Assembly (NCBI RefSeq): GCF_014837145.1
Contig: NZ_JACYFS010000002.1
Span: 345,024-409,023, forward strand
Length of the DNA: 64,000 nt
Source of the DNA: Chryseobacterium caseinilyticum
GTDB lineage: Bacteria > Bacteroidota > Bacteroidia > Flavobacteriales > Weeksellaceae
Direction of reading: 5' to 3'
The notes beneath the pieces are model-generated. The model saw only the letters and a program-made list of their open reading frames with translations, did no database searches and was not told the DNA's origin. Below, one piece after another: positions 33,205 through 42,723 of this stretch (the first letter of the stretch is position 1; every line of letters begins with the position of its first letter). The position numbers were made by a program, and so were the translations under genes.

Positions 33205-33212
33205 TATTTTTG
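33205..33212 (+). promoter_or_regulatory. Predicted -7 promoter element of the first choice-of-anchor L gene
   Basis: TATTTTTG, a full TAnnTTTG match, 16 bases before the ATG at 33229. The upstream TTG element is not clear. Confidence 0.4.
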
Positions 33213-33228
33213 GACAAACAATCTGAAA

Positions 33229-35586
33229 ATGTTAAATTATAGATCAAAAAACTATCTTTTATTTTTACTCTTTATTCTTTTTTCTTTACAGCTTCATGCA
33301 CAAAAAGCAAGGAAAGTTTTGCCGGAAAAAAAGAGTGCAGAAAGTATGAAAGCAGGCGCATTTATAGATGTAAATGTTGCTTCTTACACCCCAAGTGGTT
33401 ACAACATTGATCAGTTGGTTAGAAATGTATTGATTTCCGGAGGCTCTTCATGTGCGCCACCCAATGTAAGTAATGTCACGGTTTCACCAAACCAGCCTCA
33501 TACAGATACGGAAAGAGCGTGGGGATATTTTCATAAAGGTACTACCAACTTCCCTTTTCAGGATGGAATTGTACTCGTTACAGGAAAAGCAAGACGAGCG
33601 GGTAACGTTCTCGAAGGCAGTTTGGGTGACCCTGTTCCCGGAACTACAGGGAGTGACCCTGATTTAGTTGCTGCAATTAATCCGGCAGCTGGTTTGCAGG
33701 ATGCTGTGTTTATAGAATTTGATTTCGTTCCGAATAATTCGCAGATTAATTTTAATTATTTATTTGCTTCAGAAGAATATACATCAACTTATCCTTGTGG
33801 AGTTTTCTCTGATGGTTTTGCTCTATTATTAAAACCAAATACACCAGGGTCTACCTATACCAATATGGCTATATTGCCAGGTGGTAATGGGCCTGTAAGT
33901 GTTACAAATATAGTACCCGGGGGAGTCGGTTTTGCTTGCGGACCAATCAATGCGGCCTATTTTGGCGGTCTGAATACTTTGAATATTGAAACTAATTTTA
34001 ATGGCCGTACCATTCCGTTAACTGCAACTGCAACGGTTACGCCTGGTCAGTCTTATCATTTTAAAATGGTATTGGCAGATGCTTCAGATCCTGGTTTTGA
34101 CTCTGCAGTATTCATCCAGGGAGGATCATTTGATCTTGGAATGACCATCGTAGACCCAAGTGGAAATCCTGTTCCGGACAGCATTAATGTCTGTGATAAT
34201 ACGCCTACAATACTGAAAGCTCAGATAACAGCACTTCCCGGTACTACATACCAATGGTTTAAGGATGGTGTAGCTATTCCTGGTGCTACGTCAATGACTT
34301 ATACAGCTATCACTCCGGGTGTGTACAAGGTTCAGGTAACAGTTCCGGGAGCAACTTGTCCGGTAGAAGCGCAGGTGACTATTGTAGGTGGTACAAGCCC
34401 AGTAGTGCAAAACGCAACCTTAAAGCTTTGTTCTACGCCAAGTAATTTTACATTTAATTTAGATACTGCAAAGCCTTTAATCAGCACAACAACTGGAGCC
34501 GTATTTAAATTTTATCTCGTACAGGCTGATGCAGTTGCAGGAAATGCAAGTAACATAACTGCAACAACTGCATTTAACGGAACAGATGGTCAGATTATTT
34601 ATGTAAATGTTTCAAACGGGGCTTTTTGTTCCAAAGTTGCAACACTTACACTTAGAAAAGAAGAAACTCCTGTGGCAACAGTTACAGCTCCAAAAATCAA
34701 AATATGTAATGGTGAGTCTGTAGTTCTTACTGCTGCGGGCGGGGTAACCTATCAGTGGGGAGATACTTCTGTATCAGGTGCAATCCGTACGGTGAGTCCA
34801 ACTGCGACTACCACATATACTGTTTACGCTATCGGAGCTCAGGGTTGTAAATCTTTAACTCCTGCCAGCATTACAATAGAAGTTGTTCCTGCAATTACTT
34901 CAAAACTGACTGGCGGATGGATTTGTAATGGTGACAACATCACGCTTGATGCGGTTGCAGGTCCTAATTATACTTACCAATGGAGCAACGGTGCTACTAC
35001 GCAAACAATTACTGTGGGTGTAGGCGGTATCTATGGAGTAACAATCTCCAACGGGGTTTGTTCTAAACTTTATACAACTGAAGTGAAAATTGCAGTTCCT
35101 CCAACCATCACTAATATTGATTATAATAATGATAATATAACAATTTCCGTAAACAATCCTAGTAATGGTGCATTAGAATATTCTTTGGATAACGGCTTGA
35201 CTTGGCAAAATTCAAATACCTTCACCAATGTTCCTAAAAATACGCTGGTTTTCATTAAGGTTAGAGTTAAAACTACAAGTTGTGTTGGCTCTCTGGAATA
35301 TTATACTTTCAATATGCAGAATGTAATCACTCCAAACGGTGATAATGTAAATGATATGATTGATTTCAGAGGTGTGGCTGGTAATAAAAACTTTACTGCT
35401 CAGGTCTCAGACAGATATGGAAAAGTGGTTTACAAATACGAAAATATAAGACCTTACTGGGATGGTTATTTCCAGGGTAAGAAATTGTCTACTGCGTCTT
35501 ACTGGTATCAGATTACTTTTGAAGACCCTGCAAGCAAGCAGACAACAGTAAAAACAGGATGGATTTTATTGAAAAACTTTGAATAA
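33229..35586 (+). CDS. Choice-of-anchor L protein with T9SS type B sorting domain (paralog 1 of 3)
   Basis: 785 residues. Signal peptide (about 1-24, ending QLHAQ), then the conserved SMKAGAFIDVN block shared by all three neighbours. A choice-of-anchor L domain (about 45-300) has RAWGYFHKGTTNFPFQDGIV, FNYLFASEEYTS, ILPGGNGPVSVTNI and FKMVLADASD. Ig/PKD-like modules follow (about 310-690). The end is a gliding-motility-type T9SS type B domain: NVITPNGDNVND, YGKVVYKYEN, WDGYFQGKKL, ASYWYQITFED, GWILLKNFE. The protein should be exported by T9SS and displayed on the cell surface as a large beta-rich adhesin-like protein. It has its own promoter motif and terminator. Confidence 0.9.
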   Translation: MLNYRSKNYLLFLLFILFSLQLHAQKARKVLPEKKSAESMKAGAFIDVNVASYTPSGYNIDQLVRNVLISGGSSCAPPNVSNVTVSPNQPHTDTERAWGYFHKGTTNFPFQDGIVLVTGKARRAGNVLEGSLGDPVPGTTGSDPDLVAAINPAAGLQDAVFIEFDFVPNNSQINFNYLFASEEYTSTYPCGVFSDGFALLLKPNTPGSTYTNMAILPGGNGPVSVTNIVPGGVGFACGPINAAYFGGLNTLNIETNFNGRTIPLTATATVTPGQSYHFKMVLADASDPGFDSAVFIQGGSFDLGMTIVDPSGNPVPDSINVCDNTPTILKAQITALPGTTYQWFKDGVAIPGATSMTYTAITPGVYKVQVTVPGATCPVEAQVTIVGGTSPVVQNATLKLCSTPSNFTFNLDTAKPLISTTTGAVFKFYLVQADAVAGNASNITATTAFNGTDGQIIYVNVSNGAFCSKVATLTLRKEETPVATVTAPKIKICNGESVVLTAAGGVTYQWGDTSVSGAIRTVSPTATTTYTVYAIGAQGCKSLTPASITIEVVPAITSKLTGGWICNGDNITLDAVAGPNYTYQWSNGATTQTITVGVGGIYGVTISNGVCSKLYTTEVKIAVPPTITNIDYNNDNITISVNNPSNGALEYSLDNGLTWQNSNTFTNVPKNTLVFIKVRVKTTSCVGSLEYYTFNMQNVITPNGDNVNDMIDFRGVAGNKNFTAQVSDRYGKVVYKYENIRPYWDGYFQGKKLSTASYWYQITFEDPASKQTTVKTGWILLKNFE

Positions 35587-35606
35587 AATTTAATTTAAAT
35601 AAGAAT

Positions 35607-35633
35607 AAAGCCGGCAAAAATGTCGGCTTTTTT
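35607..35633 (+). terminator. Terminator of choice-of-anchor L paralog 1
   Basis: AAAGCCG (35607-35613) pairs with CGGCTTT (35624-35630) and enters a T run. Confidence 0.75.
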
Positions 35634-35697
35634 GCTTTTCTAAAAGTAAAAGTTTCGTAATCAGTATTTTGTAAAATTAAACTTATCGCAATATTCG

Positions 35698-35728
35698 TTA
35701 AATGACTGAAAAAAAAATGCTATTTTTG
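35698..35728 (+). promoter_or_regulatory. Predicted promoter of choice-of-anchor L paralog 2
   Basis: TTA at 35698-35700 (one mismatch from TTG), a 20-nt spacer and TATTTTTG at 35721-35728. The ATG follows 17 bases later. Confidence 0.45.
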
Positions 35729-35745
35729 TTGAAAATAATATAAAA

Positions 35746-38700
35746 ATGATCATTAGAAGTACAAGAAATCTATTTTTGGCTCTATTAATTATACTCACCT
35801 CAAATATTTTGTTTTCACAGAACAGAACGAAGTCTGTATTACAGAAAGCTTCTTCTCAAACGATGAAAGCAGGAGCATTTATTGATGTTAATACAGCGAA
35901 TTATCCGCAGTCCTCATTCAGTATCACCCAATTAGTAACCAATGTTTTAATTGCAGGTAATACAACATGTACGACTCCGAATGTAAGTAATGTAGTCGTA
36001 TCACCAAATTTATCTACAAGTGATCCTAACAGAAGTTGGGGCTATTTTAATAAAGGCACAACCAATTTCCCCTTCAATAACGGTATTGTTTTATCGACAG
36101 GCTATGCTGGAAGAGCGGGAAACACTTTTCAGTCCGGTCAGTTGAGTAATTCTCTTCCGACACAGGATGATGCTGATTTGGCAGCGGCTTTAAACTTGCC
36201 TCCAGGCGCTTTGAAAGATGCCTCTTTTATTGAGTTTGATTTTGTACCTACTGCCAATACAGTCTCTTTCAGATATTTATTTGCATCTGAAGAATATGAG
36301 GGGAATTTTCCATGTACTATCACGGATGGTTTTGCGCTTTTGTTAAGACCTGTTTCGGGAGGCGCTTATACTAATCTTGCCGTTTTGCCGGGTGGTGCTG
36401 GAGCTGTAAGTGTTACTAATATTATTCCCGCATCATATGCTTGCGGTCCAAAAAATGCTCAGTATTTTGGAGGTCAGAATACAGCCAATATAGAAACAAA
36501 TTTCAGTGGAAGAACGGTACCTTTAACGGCAACTGCCACCGTGGTGCCTGGTCAGGCGTATCACTTTAAAATGGTTTTGGCTGATTATCAGGATTCGGCT
36601 TATGATTCGGCAGTGTTCTTAGAAGCAGGATCTTTTGATATCGGAGTTCAGATTCTCGGTCCAAACGGAGTGCAATTGCCTGCGTCAATCAATGTTTGTG
36701 ATAACGCACCGCAAACCTTTACAGCTTCTGTTCAGAATGCTAATGCAACATACCAATGGTTTTTTAACAACACTATAATTCCTGGAGCTACTAATGCTGC
36801 TTATACAGCAACACAGCCAGGCGTTTATAAAGTGGAGGTAACATTTCCGGGAAGTTCCTGTCCTGGTACAGCAACTGTTACTATAGTTGGTGGAACTACT
36901 CCCACTACGCAAAATGCTACACTTACTGCTTGTTATGCTCAGGGAAATGCAATATTTAATTTAAATAATGCCAACACTGCGATAAGTACAACGCCGGGTG
37001 CGACCTTTACATACTATGTGAATCAAAGTGATGCCATTGCAGGAAATGCAAATTCAATTCAGACTCCCACTGCATATCCAAGTGCAGGAAATCAGACCGT
37101 GTATGTTTTGGTAAGAAATGGTTTCTGTTCAAAAGTTGCTCAATTACTGTTGGTAAAAGCTCCTGAAATTACAGCCAACATCGCTCAGCCTTCAGTTTTA
37201 ACCTGTACTAATTCTCAGATTACATTAAACGGATCTGCATCGGTATATCCTGCGGGTTCCACATTTACCTGGACAACTACAGGCGGTAACATCGTTTCAG
37301 GAGGAAATACTTTGAATGCAGTTATTAATGCAGCAGGAACTTATACTCTTACAATTTCAAACACCTATCAGCCTGGCAATCTTACATGTACATCAGTTTC
37401 AAGTGTAACTGTGAATGGAGACAGTGCGCCACCTTCGCCTACTTTAACGGCTTCTAAAATTCAGATTTGCTCAGGTGAATCTGTAATTCTCACTGCTGGA
37501 GGAGGTGTAACTTATAATTGGGCAACGTTACCAGGAAATGGAAATACGCAGACAGTGAGTCCTACCACCACTACAACATATTCTGTAACGGCGGTGGGAG
37601 CAAATGGCTGTCCGTCTGCAAATCCTGCAACAGTTACAATTGAAGTTTCGCAGCCAATAACGGTTCAGAATGCATCTTTACTAAAATGTTATTCTCCGAA
37701 CGGAATTGTTTATAATTTAACTGAAGCTCAGTCACAAATTACTTCGGCAGGAAGTGCAACTTTTGCTTATTATCTTCTTCAGGCAGATGCAAATCAGGGT
37801 AATAATAATACAATTAATCCACCTACCGCTTTTACAAGCACAGGAAATCAGACTATTTATGTTTTGGTTAAAAACGGAGCCTGTTCGTACGTAGTTACAC
37901 TTCAGTTACAGACAACTGCTGTTACGACACTGAATATTGCTGCACCTGCAACAATCACCTGTACAACACCTCAGATTACATTAAATGCTTCCAGTTCAAC
38001 AGTTCCAGCAGGTTCTACTGTTTCTTGGACAACTACGGGTGGAGGAAATATAGTTTCTGGTGGTAATACTTTAAATCCTGTTGTAAATGCAGGAGGAACC
38101 TATACTTTAACGGTATCAAATACAACGCAGCCTGGAAATCTTACGTGTACATTTACTTCAAGTGTAACTGTGGTTCAGGATACTGCTGCTCCTACAACTT
38201 TAATCTCGGCAAACGTTCCGCAGATCTGTCCGGGAGAATCTGTTACTCTTACAGCGTCAGGTGGTGCTACTTATATCTGGACAGGATTGCCAGGAAATGG
38301 AAATACACAGGTTGTTTCACCAAATGTGACAACTCCTTATACTGTGACAGCTGTAGGTGCCAACGGATGTATTTCTGCTCAACCTGCGACAATTACAATA
38401 ACTGTGGGACCACCAACACCATTTTTAGTTGCATCAAAAACTAAAATCTGCGCAGGTGAATCTGTTACGCTTACCGCTTCGGGAGGTGTTACCTATAATT
38501 GGGGAACTTTACCGGGTAATGGAAGTACGCAGGTCGTTAGCCCAGCCACTACAACTACTTATCAGGTGATTGCTTTGGGAGGAAACGGTTGTACTACCAA
38601 TATTCCTGCAACCATCACAATTGAAGTTGTTCCAGCGATTGTTTCCACTCTTAAAGATGTGTATGTTTGCGCAGGTGATACCGGGATTTTAGATGCAGGC

Positions 38701-39330
38701 GCAGGACCGAACTATACTTACATCTGGAGTAACGGCGCTACATCGCAGACGATTTCTACGAATGTTCCCGGAACTTACTCCGTAACAATAAGTAATGGAA
38801 CCTGTTCAAGAGTTTATACAGCACAACTTCTCAATCCACAATTACCACAATTTAGCAACATCAGTTTTGCTGATCATATTCTGACTGTCACTGCAACGAA
38901 TCCTAACAACAGTGTTCTGGAATATTCGATCGATAACGGTGTTACATGGCAGACCTCAAATATTTTCTACAATGTTGAAAATAATATGAGTTACAATATC
39001 AGAATCAGAAATAAAGATGCTGACTGTAGTAATTTTATAGAGTTTTATACTTTTGTGGTCATCAATGCTATTACACCAAACCGCGACGGTATTAATGAAG
39101 GGGTAGACTTTAGTGGTATCAGTAAATACAACAATTTTGCAGCTTCAATATTCGATCGTTACGGTGCTGAAATTTATAAAGCCTCAAAATCTGGTCTTAC
39201 TTGGGATGGTACTTTGAGAGGAATGAATATTCCGACAGGAACCTATTGGTATAAAGTGCAATGGGAAAACCCTGCAAGCAGGAAAATGGAAATGAGAAAC
39301 GGATGGATCTTAGTGAAGAACAGAAACTAA
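35746..39330 (+). CDS. Choice-of-anchor L protein with T9SS type B sorting domain and expanded Ig-like repeats (paralog 2 of 3)
   Basis: 1194 residues. Signal peptide ends near LFSQ; then TMKAGAFIDVN and a choice-of-anchor L domain (RSWGYFNKGTTNFPFNNGIV, FRYLFASEEYEG, VLPGGAGAVSVTNI). The 400-residue excess over its neighbours is due to duplicated modules: two copies starting NIA(Q/A)P with a TWTTTGG-type strand and GNIVSGGNTLN, and three copies beginning near (K/V)(I/P/T)(Q/K)IC(S/P/A)GESV with LPGNGxTQ. The last part is a T9SS type B domain (INAITPNRDGINEG, TGTYWYKVQWENP, GWILVKNRN). The protein should be exported and surface displayed. The near-identical internal modules suggest recent expansion and possible length variation between strains. 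Confidence 0.9.
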   Translation: MIIRSTRNLFLALLIILTSNILFSQNRTKSVLQKASSQTMKAGAFIDVNTANYPQSSFSITQLVTNVLIAGNTTCTTPNVSNVVVSPNLSTSDPNRSWGYFNKGTTNFPFNNGIVLSTGYAGRAGNTFQSGQLSNSLPTQDDADLAAALNLPPGALKDASFIEFDFVPTANTVSFRYLFASEEYEGNFPCTITDGFALLLRPVSGGAYTNLAVLPGGAGAVSVTNIIPASYACGPKNAQYFGGQNTANIETNFSGRTVPLTATATVVPGQAYHFKMVLADYQDSAYDSAVFLEAGSFDIGVQILGPNGVQLPASINVCDNAPQTFTASVQNANATYQWFFNNTIIPGATNAAYTATQPGVYKVEVTFPGSSCPGTATVTIVGGTTPTTQNATLTACYAQGNAIFNLNNANTAISTTPGATFTYYVNQSDAIAGNANSIQTPTAYPSAGNQTVYVLVRNGFCSKVAQLLLVKAPEITANIAQPSVLTCTNSQITLNGSASVYPAGSTFTWTTTGGNIVSGGNTLNAVINAAGTYTLTISNTYQPGNLTCTSVSSVTVNGDSAPPSPTLTASKIQICSGESVILTAGGGVTYNWATLPGNGNTQTVSPTTTTTYSVTAVGANGCPSANPATVTIEVSQPITVQNASLLKCYSPNGIVYNLTEAQSQITSAGSATFAYYLLQADANQGNNNTINPPTAFTSTGNQTIYVLVKNGACSYVVTLQLQTTAVTTLNIAAPATITCTTPQITLNASSSTVPAGSTVSWTTTGGGNIVSGGNTLNPVVNAGGTYTLTVSNTTQPGNLTCTFTSSVTVVQDTAAPTTLISANVPQICPGESVTLTASGGATYIWTGLPGNGNTQVVSPNVTTPYTVTAVGANGCISAQPATITITVGPPTPFLVASKTKICAGESVTLTASGGVTYNWGTLPGNGSTQVVSPATTTTYQVIALGGNGCTTNIPATITIEVVPAIVSTLKDVYVCAGDTGILDAGAGPNYTYIWSNGATSQTISTNVPGTYSVTISNGTCSRVYTAQLLNPQLPQFSNISFADHILTVTATNPNNSVLEYSIDNGVTWQTSNIFYNVENNMSYNIRIRNKDADCSNFIEFYTFVVINAITPNRDGINEGVDFSGISKYNNFAASIFDRYGAEIYKASKSGLTWDGTLRGMNIPTGTYWYKVQWENPASRKMEMRNGWILVKNRN
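37438..38630 (+). repeat. Repeated Ig-like modules within paralog 2
   Basis: Three modules of about 70 codons, roughly 37438-37650, 38191-38410 and 38411-38630. Each has a GESV segment, a LPGNGNTQ-like loop and a GANGC-like strand. Two 80-codon modules with GGNTLN alternate with the first two. Boundaries are approximate. Confidence 0.7.
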
Positions 39331-39336
39331 ATAATT

Positions 39337-39368
39337 AATAACCTTTCAACTGAAAGGTTATTTTTTTT
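39337..39368 (+). terminator. Terminator of choice-of-anchor L paralog 2
   Basis: Perfect 12-bp stem AATAACCTTTCA (39337-39348) with its complement (39351-39362), a two-base loop and eight T residues. Confidence 0.85.
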
Positions 39369-39411
39369 GATAAAATAGTTAAATATTAATGTGTTTTAGA
39401 TAAAAAAAAAT

Positions 39412-39419
39412 TAAATTTG
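39412..39419 (+). promoter_or_regulatory. Predicted -7 promoter element of choice-of-anchor L paralog 3
   Basis: TAAATTTG, a full TAnnTTTG match, five bases upstream of the ATG at 39425. Either the mRNA is leaderless or the next in-frame ATG (39437, fifth codon) is used. Confidence 0.4.
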
Positions 39420-39424
39420 TTGAA

Positions 39425-41794
39425 ATGAAAAAATATATGAAGCAATCTTTACTACTATTATTTTTTGGTTTGATGGCTGTGAATTTGACTGCACAGAAAT
39501 TTTCACCCAGAAAACCTCAGAAAGAACAATCCTCTCAAGCTTCCAAGAAAGCAGGTGCTTTTATAGATGTGAATGTTCCTACGTATCCAGAGTCAGCTTA
39601 TACTCCTTTACAACTAGTCCGGGATGTACTTGTTTCTTCCGGGCCTGGGTCTTGTTTTGTTCCGAATATTTCAAATGTAACAGTTACTCCTGCTACGACG
39701 GCTACTCAGGCAGACAGAGCCTGGGGATATTTTCACAAAGGAACGACCAATTTTCCTTTTAAAGATGGGATCGTCCTGTCTACCGGATTTGCAAGAAGAG
39801 CAGGGAATAGTTTGGAAGGAAACTTAAGTGACAACAATCAGGGGGGGAGTGATCCTGACTTGGCAACTGCGCTTGGTGTAGCAGGTATTCTTACCAATGC
39901 TGCAATTTTAGAATTCGATTTTGTACCGACAACTTCTCAGATTAAATTTAATTATTTACTTGCCTCGGAAGAATATACAGGAAGTTTTCCTTGTAGCTAT
40001 GCGGATGCTTTTGCATTATTGTTGAGGCCTGTAGGAAGTACTGCACCTTATCAGAATATGGCAGTTTTGCCTGGTGGAGCAGGTCCCGTAAGTGTTACCA
40101 ATATTCGTCCTAATATTCCGGGATCGTGCGGGGCGGTTAATCCAACATATTTTGCGGGATATAATACGGCAAATATTGAAACTAACTTTTATGGAAGAAC
40201 AATTCCTTTGGAGGCAACAGCTACTGTAACTGCAGGAATTCCTTATCATTTTAAAATGGTTATTGCGGATTTTGGTCCTTTCGGTGCAGACAGCTCTTAT
40301 GATTCTGCAGTATTTTTAGAAGGTGGATCGTTCAGTATCGGAGTAGAACTTCAAGACCCGAGCGGTGCAGTAATTCCTTCAGATATTAATGTTTGCGACT
40401 TGGTTCCAACTGTGATTAATGCATCTGTAAACAGTCCAAATATGACTTATCAGTGGTTCTACAATGGTACTGCAATACCAGGGGCAACTTCTACATCAAT
40501 TACGGCTATTAACCCGGGAACTTATACTATTGAAGTATCTCTACCTGGAAATCCATGTCCGGGAACTGCAACGGTTACAATCCACGGAGGTTCTACACCG
40601 TTGGCGCAGGATGCAACTTTGCTTTTGTGTACAACACCGGATATTACAACGTTTGACTTAACTAATTCTAAAGCATTGATCAGTCCTACCACCGGAGCTA
40701 ATTTCAGATGGTATGTAAATCAGGCAGATGCATTGGCTTTTAATAATAATTTCATTCAGACTCCATTAAATTATAATGGAGCCAATGGTCAGATTCTCTA
40801 TGCTGTGGTTTACGGAGCAGAGTATTGCAGAAAAATGGTAGAACTTACTTTAGCAAAAGAAACCAGACCTGTAGCTCAGGTAACTACTCCGAAAATCAGA
40901 GTTTGTGCAGGTGAAACTGTTACGCTTACCGCGTCGGGTGGTACAGCTTACAACTGGGTAAACTTTCCTGGAAATGGCAACACCCAATCAGCAACCATAT
41001 TCCAGACTACCACTTTTGAAGTGTATGCATTGGGAGCTTTGGGATGTCAGTCTTCACTTCCTGCAAAAGTTACTGTAGAAGTGGTTCCTCAGCCTACAAC
41101 ACCTCTTCTTGATGTCGAAATGTGTATTGGAGATACAATTGAGCTGGATGCTGGCGCAGGGACAGGTTACAGCTATTTATGGAATACTGGTGCTACAACT
41201 CAGAAAATTACTGTTAATCAATTGGGAATTTATACAGTGAAAATTGATAATGGAATCTGTTCAAAAACTTTTGAAGTAAAGGTTCTTGCAGCAGCAACAC
41301 CATTCTTCACACAGTTAAGCTATGAAAACAATACAATTACTGCTATAGCAAACATTCCAAACATAAACAATACCCCACGAGTTGCAGAATATTCTCTGGA
41401 TGGAATTGTATGGCAGGATTCAAACGTATTTCCTAATCTGTTAGACAATACAACTTATACACTTTATGTAAGAACGAAAGGAACAACATGTGTTGGAACT
41501 GTAGAATTCTTTACGCTTCACATCAGCAATGTGATTACACCAAATCAGGATGGAGTAAATGATGTGATTGACCTTTCTTCTTTAGGTAACTTCAAAAACT
41601 TCAAAGGTTCTATCTATGACAGATACGGAAGTGAAATGTTTAGATTCACCAAAGAAAACCCGATCTGGAACGGAACTATAGGAGGAAAAAGATTGCCTAC
41701 CGGAACATATTGGTATAAATTCAATTTTGAATACAATAAAACCAAAACTCAGATGAATACCTCAGGTTGGATCATGCTGAAAAACAGAGAGTAA
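39425..41794 (+). CDS. Choice-of-anchor L protein with T9SS type B sorting domain (paralog 3 of 3)
   Basis: 789 residues, close in length and order to paralog 1. Signal peptide ends near NLTAQ, then KKAGAFIDVN. Choice-of-anchor L domain: RAWGYFHKGTTNFPFKDGIV, FNYLLASEEYTG, VLPGGAGPVSVTNI, FKMVIADFG. Ig-like modules follow (about 315-690). The T9SS type B domain ends it: NVITPNQDGVNDV, DRYGSEMFRF, TGTYWYKFNFEY, GWIMLKNRE. It should be exported to the cell surface. If the internal Met at codon 5 is the start, the signal peptide is only slightly shorter (MKQSLLLLFFGLMAVN). The three genes each have a promoter motif and a terminator, so they are tandem duplicates rather than one operon. Confidence 0.9.
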   Translation: MKKYMKQSLLLLFFGLMAVNLTAQKFSPRKPQKEQSSQASKKAGAFIDVNVPTYPESAYTPLQLVRDVLVSSGPGSCFVPNISNVTVTPATTATQADRAWGYFHKGTTNFPFKDGIVLSTGFARRAGNSLEGNLSDNNQGGSDPDLATALGVAGILTNAAILEFDFVPTTSQIKFNYLLASEEYTGSFPCSYADAFALLLRPVGSTAPYQNMAVLPGGAGPVSVTNIRPNIPGSCGAVNPTYFAGYNTANIETNFYGRTIPLEATATVTAGIPYHFKMVIADFGPFGADSSYDSAVFLEGGSFSIGVELQDPSGAVIPSDINVCDLVPTVINASVNSPNMTYQWFYNGTAIPGATSTSITAINPGTYTIEVSLPGNPCPGTATVTIHGGSTPLAQDATLLLCTTPDITTFDLTNSKALISPTTGANFRWYVNQADALAFNNNFIQTPLNYNGANGQILYAVVYGAEYCRKMVELTLAKETRPVAQVTTPKIRVCAGETVTLTASGGTAYNWVNFPGNGNTQSATIFQTTTFEVYALGALGCQSSLPAKVTVEVVPQPTTPLLDVEMCIGDTIELDAGAGTGYSYLWNTGATTQKITVNQLGIYTVKIDNGICSKTFEVKVLAAATPFFTQLSYENNTITAIANIPNINNTPRVAEYSLDGIVWQDSNVFPNLLDNTTYTLYVRTKGTTCVGTVEFFTLHISNVITPNQDGVNDVIDLSSLGNFKNFKGSIYDRYGSEMFRFTKENPIWNGTIGGKRLPTGTYWYKFNFEYNKTKTQMNTSGWIMLKNRE

Positions 41795-41813
41795 GTCTTT
41801 CTTAAATCATACA

Positions 41814-41847
41814 AAAAATGCCTTCAGATTTTTCTGAAGGCATTTTT
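41814..41847. terminator. Shared bidirectional terminator
   Basis: Perfect 15-bp stem AAAAATGCCTTCAGA (41814-41828) with its complement (41833-41847) and a TTTT loop, A-rich before and T-rich after. It serves paralog 3 and the convergent rsmA. Confidence 0.85.
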
Positions 41848-41862
41848 ATTTTAGCAAAGAAT

Positions 41863-42633
41863 TTATTGATTATCTTTCCAGAGTTTAGTAAACGAAATAA
41901 AGTCGGCAACGCTCAACTCTTCTGCTCTTTTATCCAAAAACTCATGCGTTTTCAAGGCTTCCGGAATCTCAAGAACTTTCAGAGCATTAGACAGTTTTTT
42001 TCTCCTCTGATTAAATCCTGCTTTTACGATTTTTTTAAAAAGTACTTCATTTCCTGCCAAACCTTCCTTAGGATTTCTGGTTAGTTTTATGACTCCGGAT
42101 TTTACTTTTGGCGGAGGATTAAAAACATTCTCATGTACCGTAAACAGATAGCTTACGTCATAATATGCCTGAATTAAAACAGACAGAATTCCGTAGTCTT
42201 TGGTACGCGGAACAGCAGCAGTTCTTTCCGCAACTTCTTTCTGAAACATTCCTACCATTTCGGGAATAATTTCATAGTAGTCGATTATTTTAAAAAGAAT
42301 CTGAGAAGAAATATTGTACGGGAAATTTCCGATGATTGCAATTTGTTCGTTGTTCAGAAAAGCAAAATCCTGTTTCAGAAAGTCACCGACAAAAGTTTCT
42401 TCATTCGTTTTATCATAGTTTTTCTTCAGGTATTCAATAGATTCCTGATCGATCTCTGCAAGGTAGATGTTTTGATCTTTTTCAAAAAGATATTTGGTGA
42501 GGACACCCATTCCCGGGCCCACTTCCATAATATTGTTATAATTATCGAAACTCAGTCCGTCAACTATTTTTTTTGCGATATTTTCGTCGGTCAAAAAATG
42601 TTGGCCGAGATGTTTTTTTGCTCTTACACTCAA
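41863..42633 (-). CDS. rsmA: 16S rRNA (adenine1518/1519-N6)-dimethyltransferase
   Basis: 256 residues, standard length. It starts at a TTG codon, where MSVRAKKHLGQHFLTDENIA gives the family N-terminus. The S-adenosylmethionine-binding motif EVGPGMGVLT is near 38-47 and the catalytic motif IV NFPYNISSQI is near 103-112. A helical C-terminal domain includes FNQRRKKLSNAL. RsmA (KsgA) dimethylates two adenines in helix 45 of 16S rRNA during small-subunit assembly. It is divergent from ftsX with a 90-bp gap. Confidence 0.95.
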   Translation of the reverse strand: MSVRAKKHLGQHFLTDENIAKKIVDGLSFDNYNNIMEVGPGMGVLTKYLFEKDQNIYLAEIDQESIEYLKKNYDKTNEETFVGDFLKQDFAFLNNEQIAIIGNFPYNISSQILFKIIDYYEIIPEMVGMFQKEVAERTAAVPRTKDYGILSVLIQAYYDVSYLFTVHENVFNPPPKVKSGVIKLTRNPKEGLAGNEVLFKKIVKAGFNQRRKKLSNALKVLEIPEALKTHEFLDKRAEELSVADFISFTKLWKDNQ

Positions 42634-42723
42634 AGTATTTATGATTTTGTTAACAGTGAAAATATGTTTTTCGGGTCAAATTTCGGTAGAATTTTTCTAT
42701 TTTAGCCAAAAATTTTATTATTA

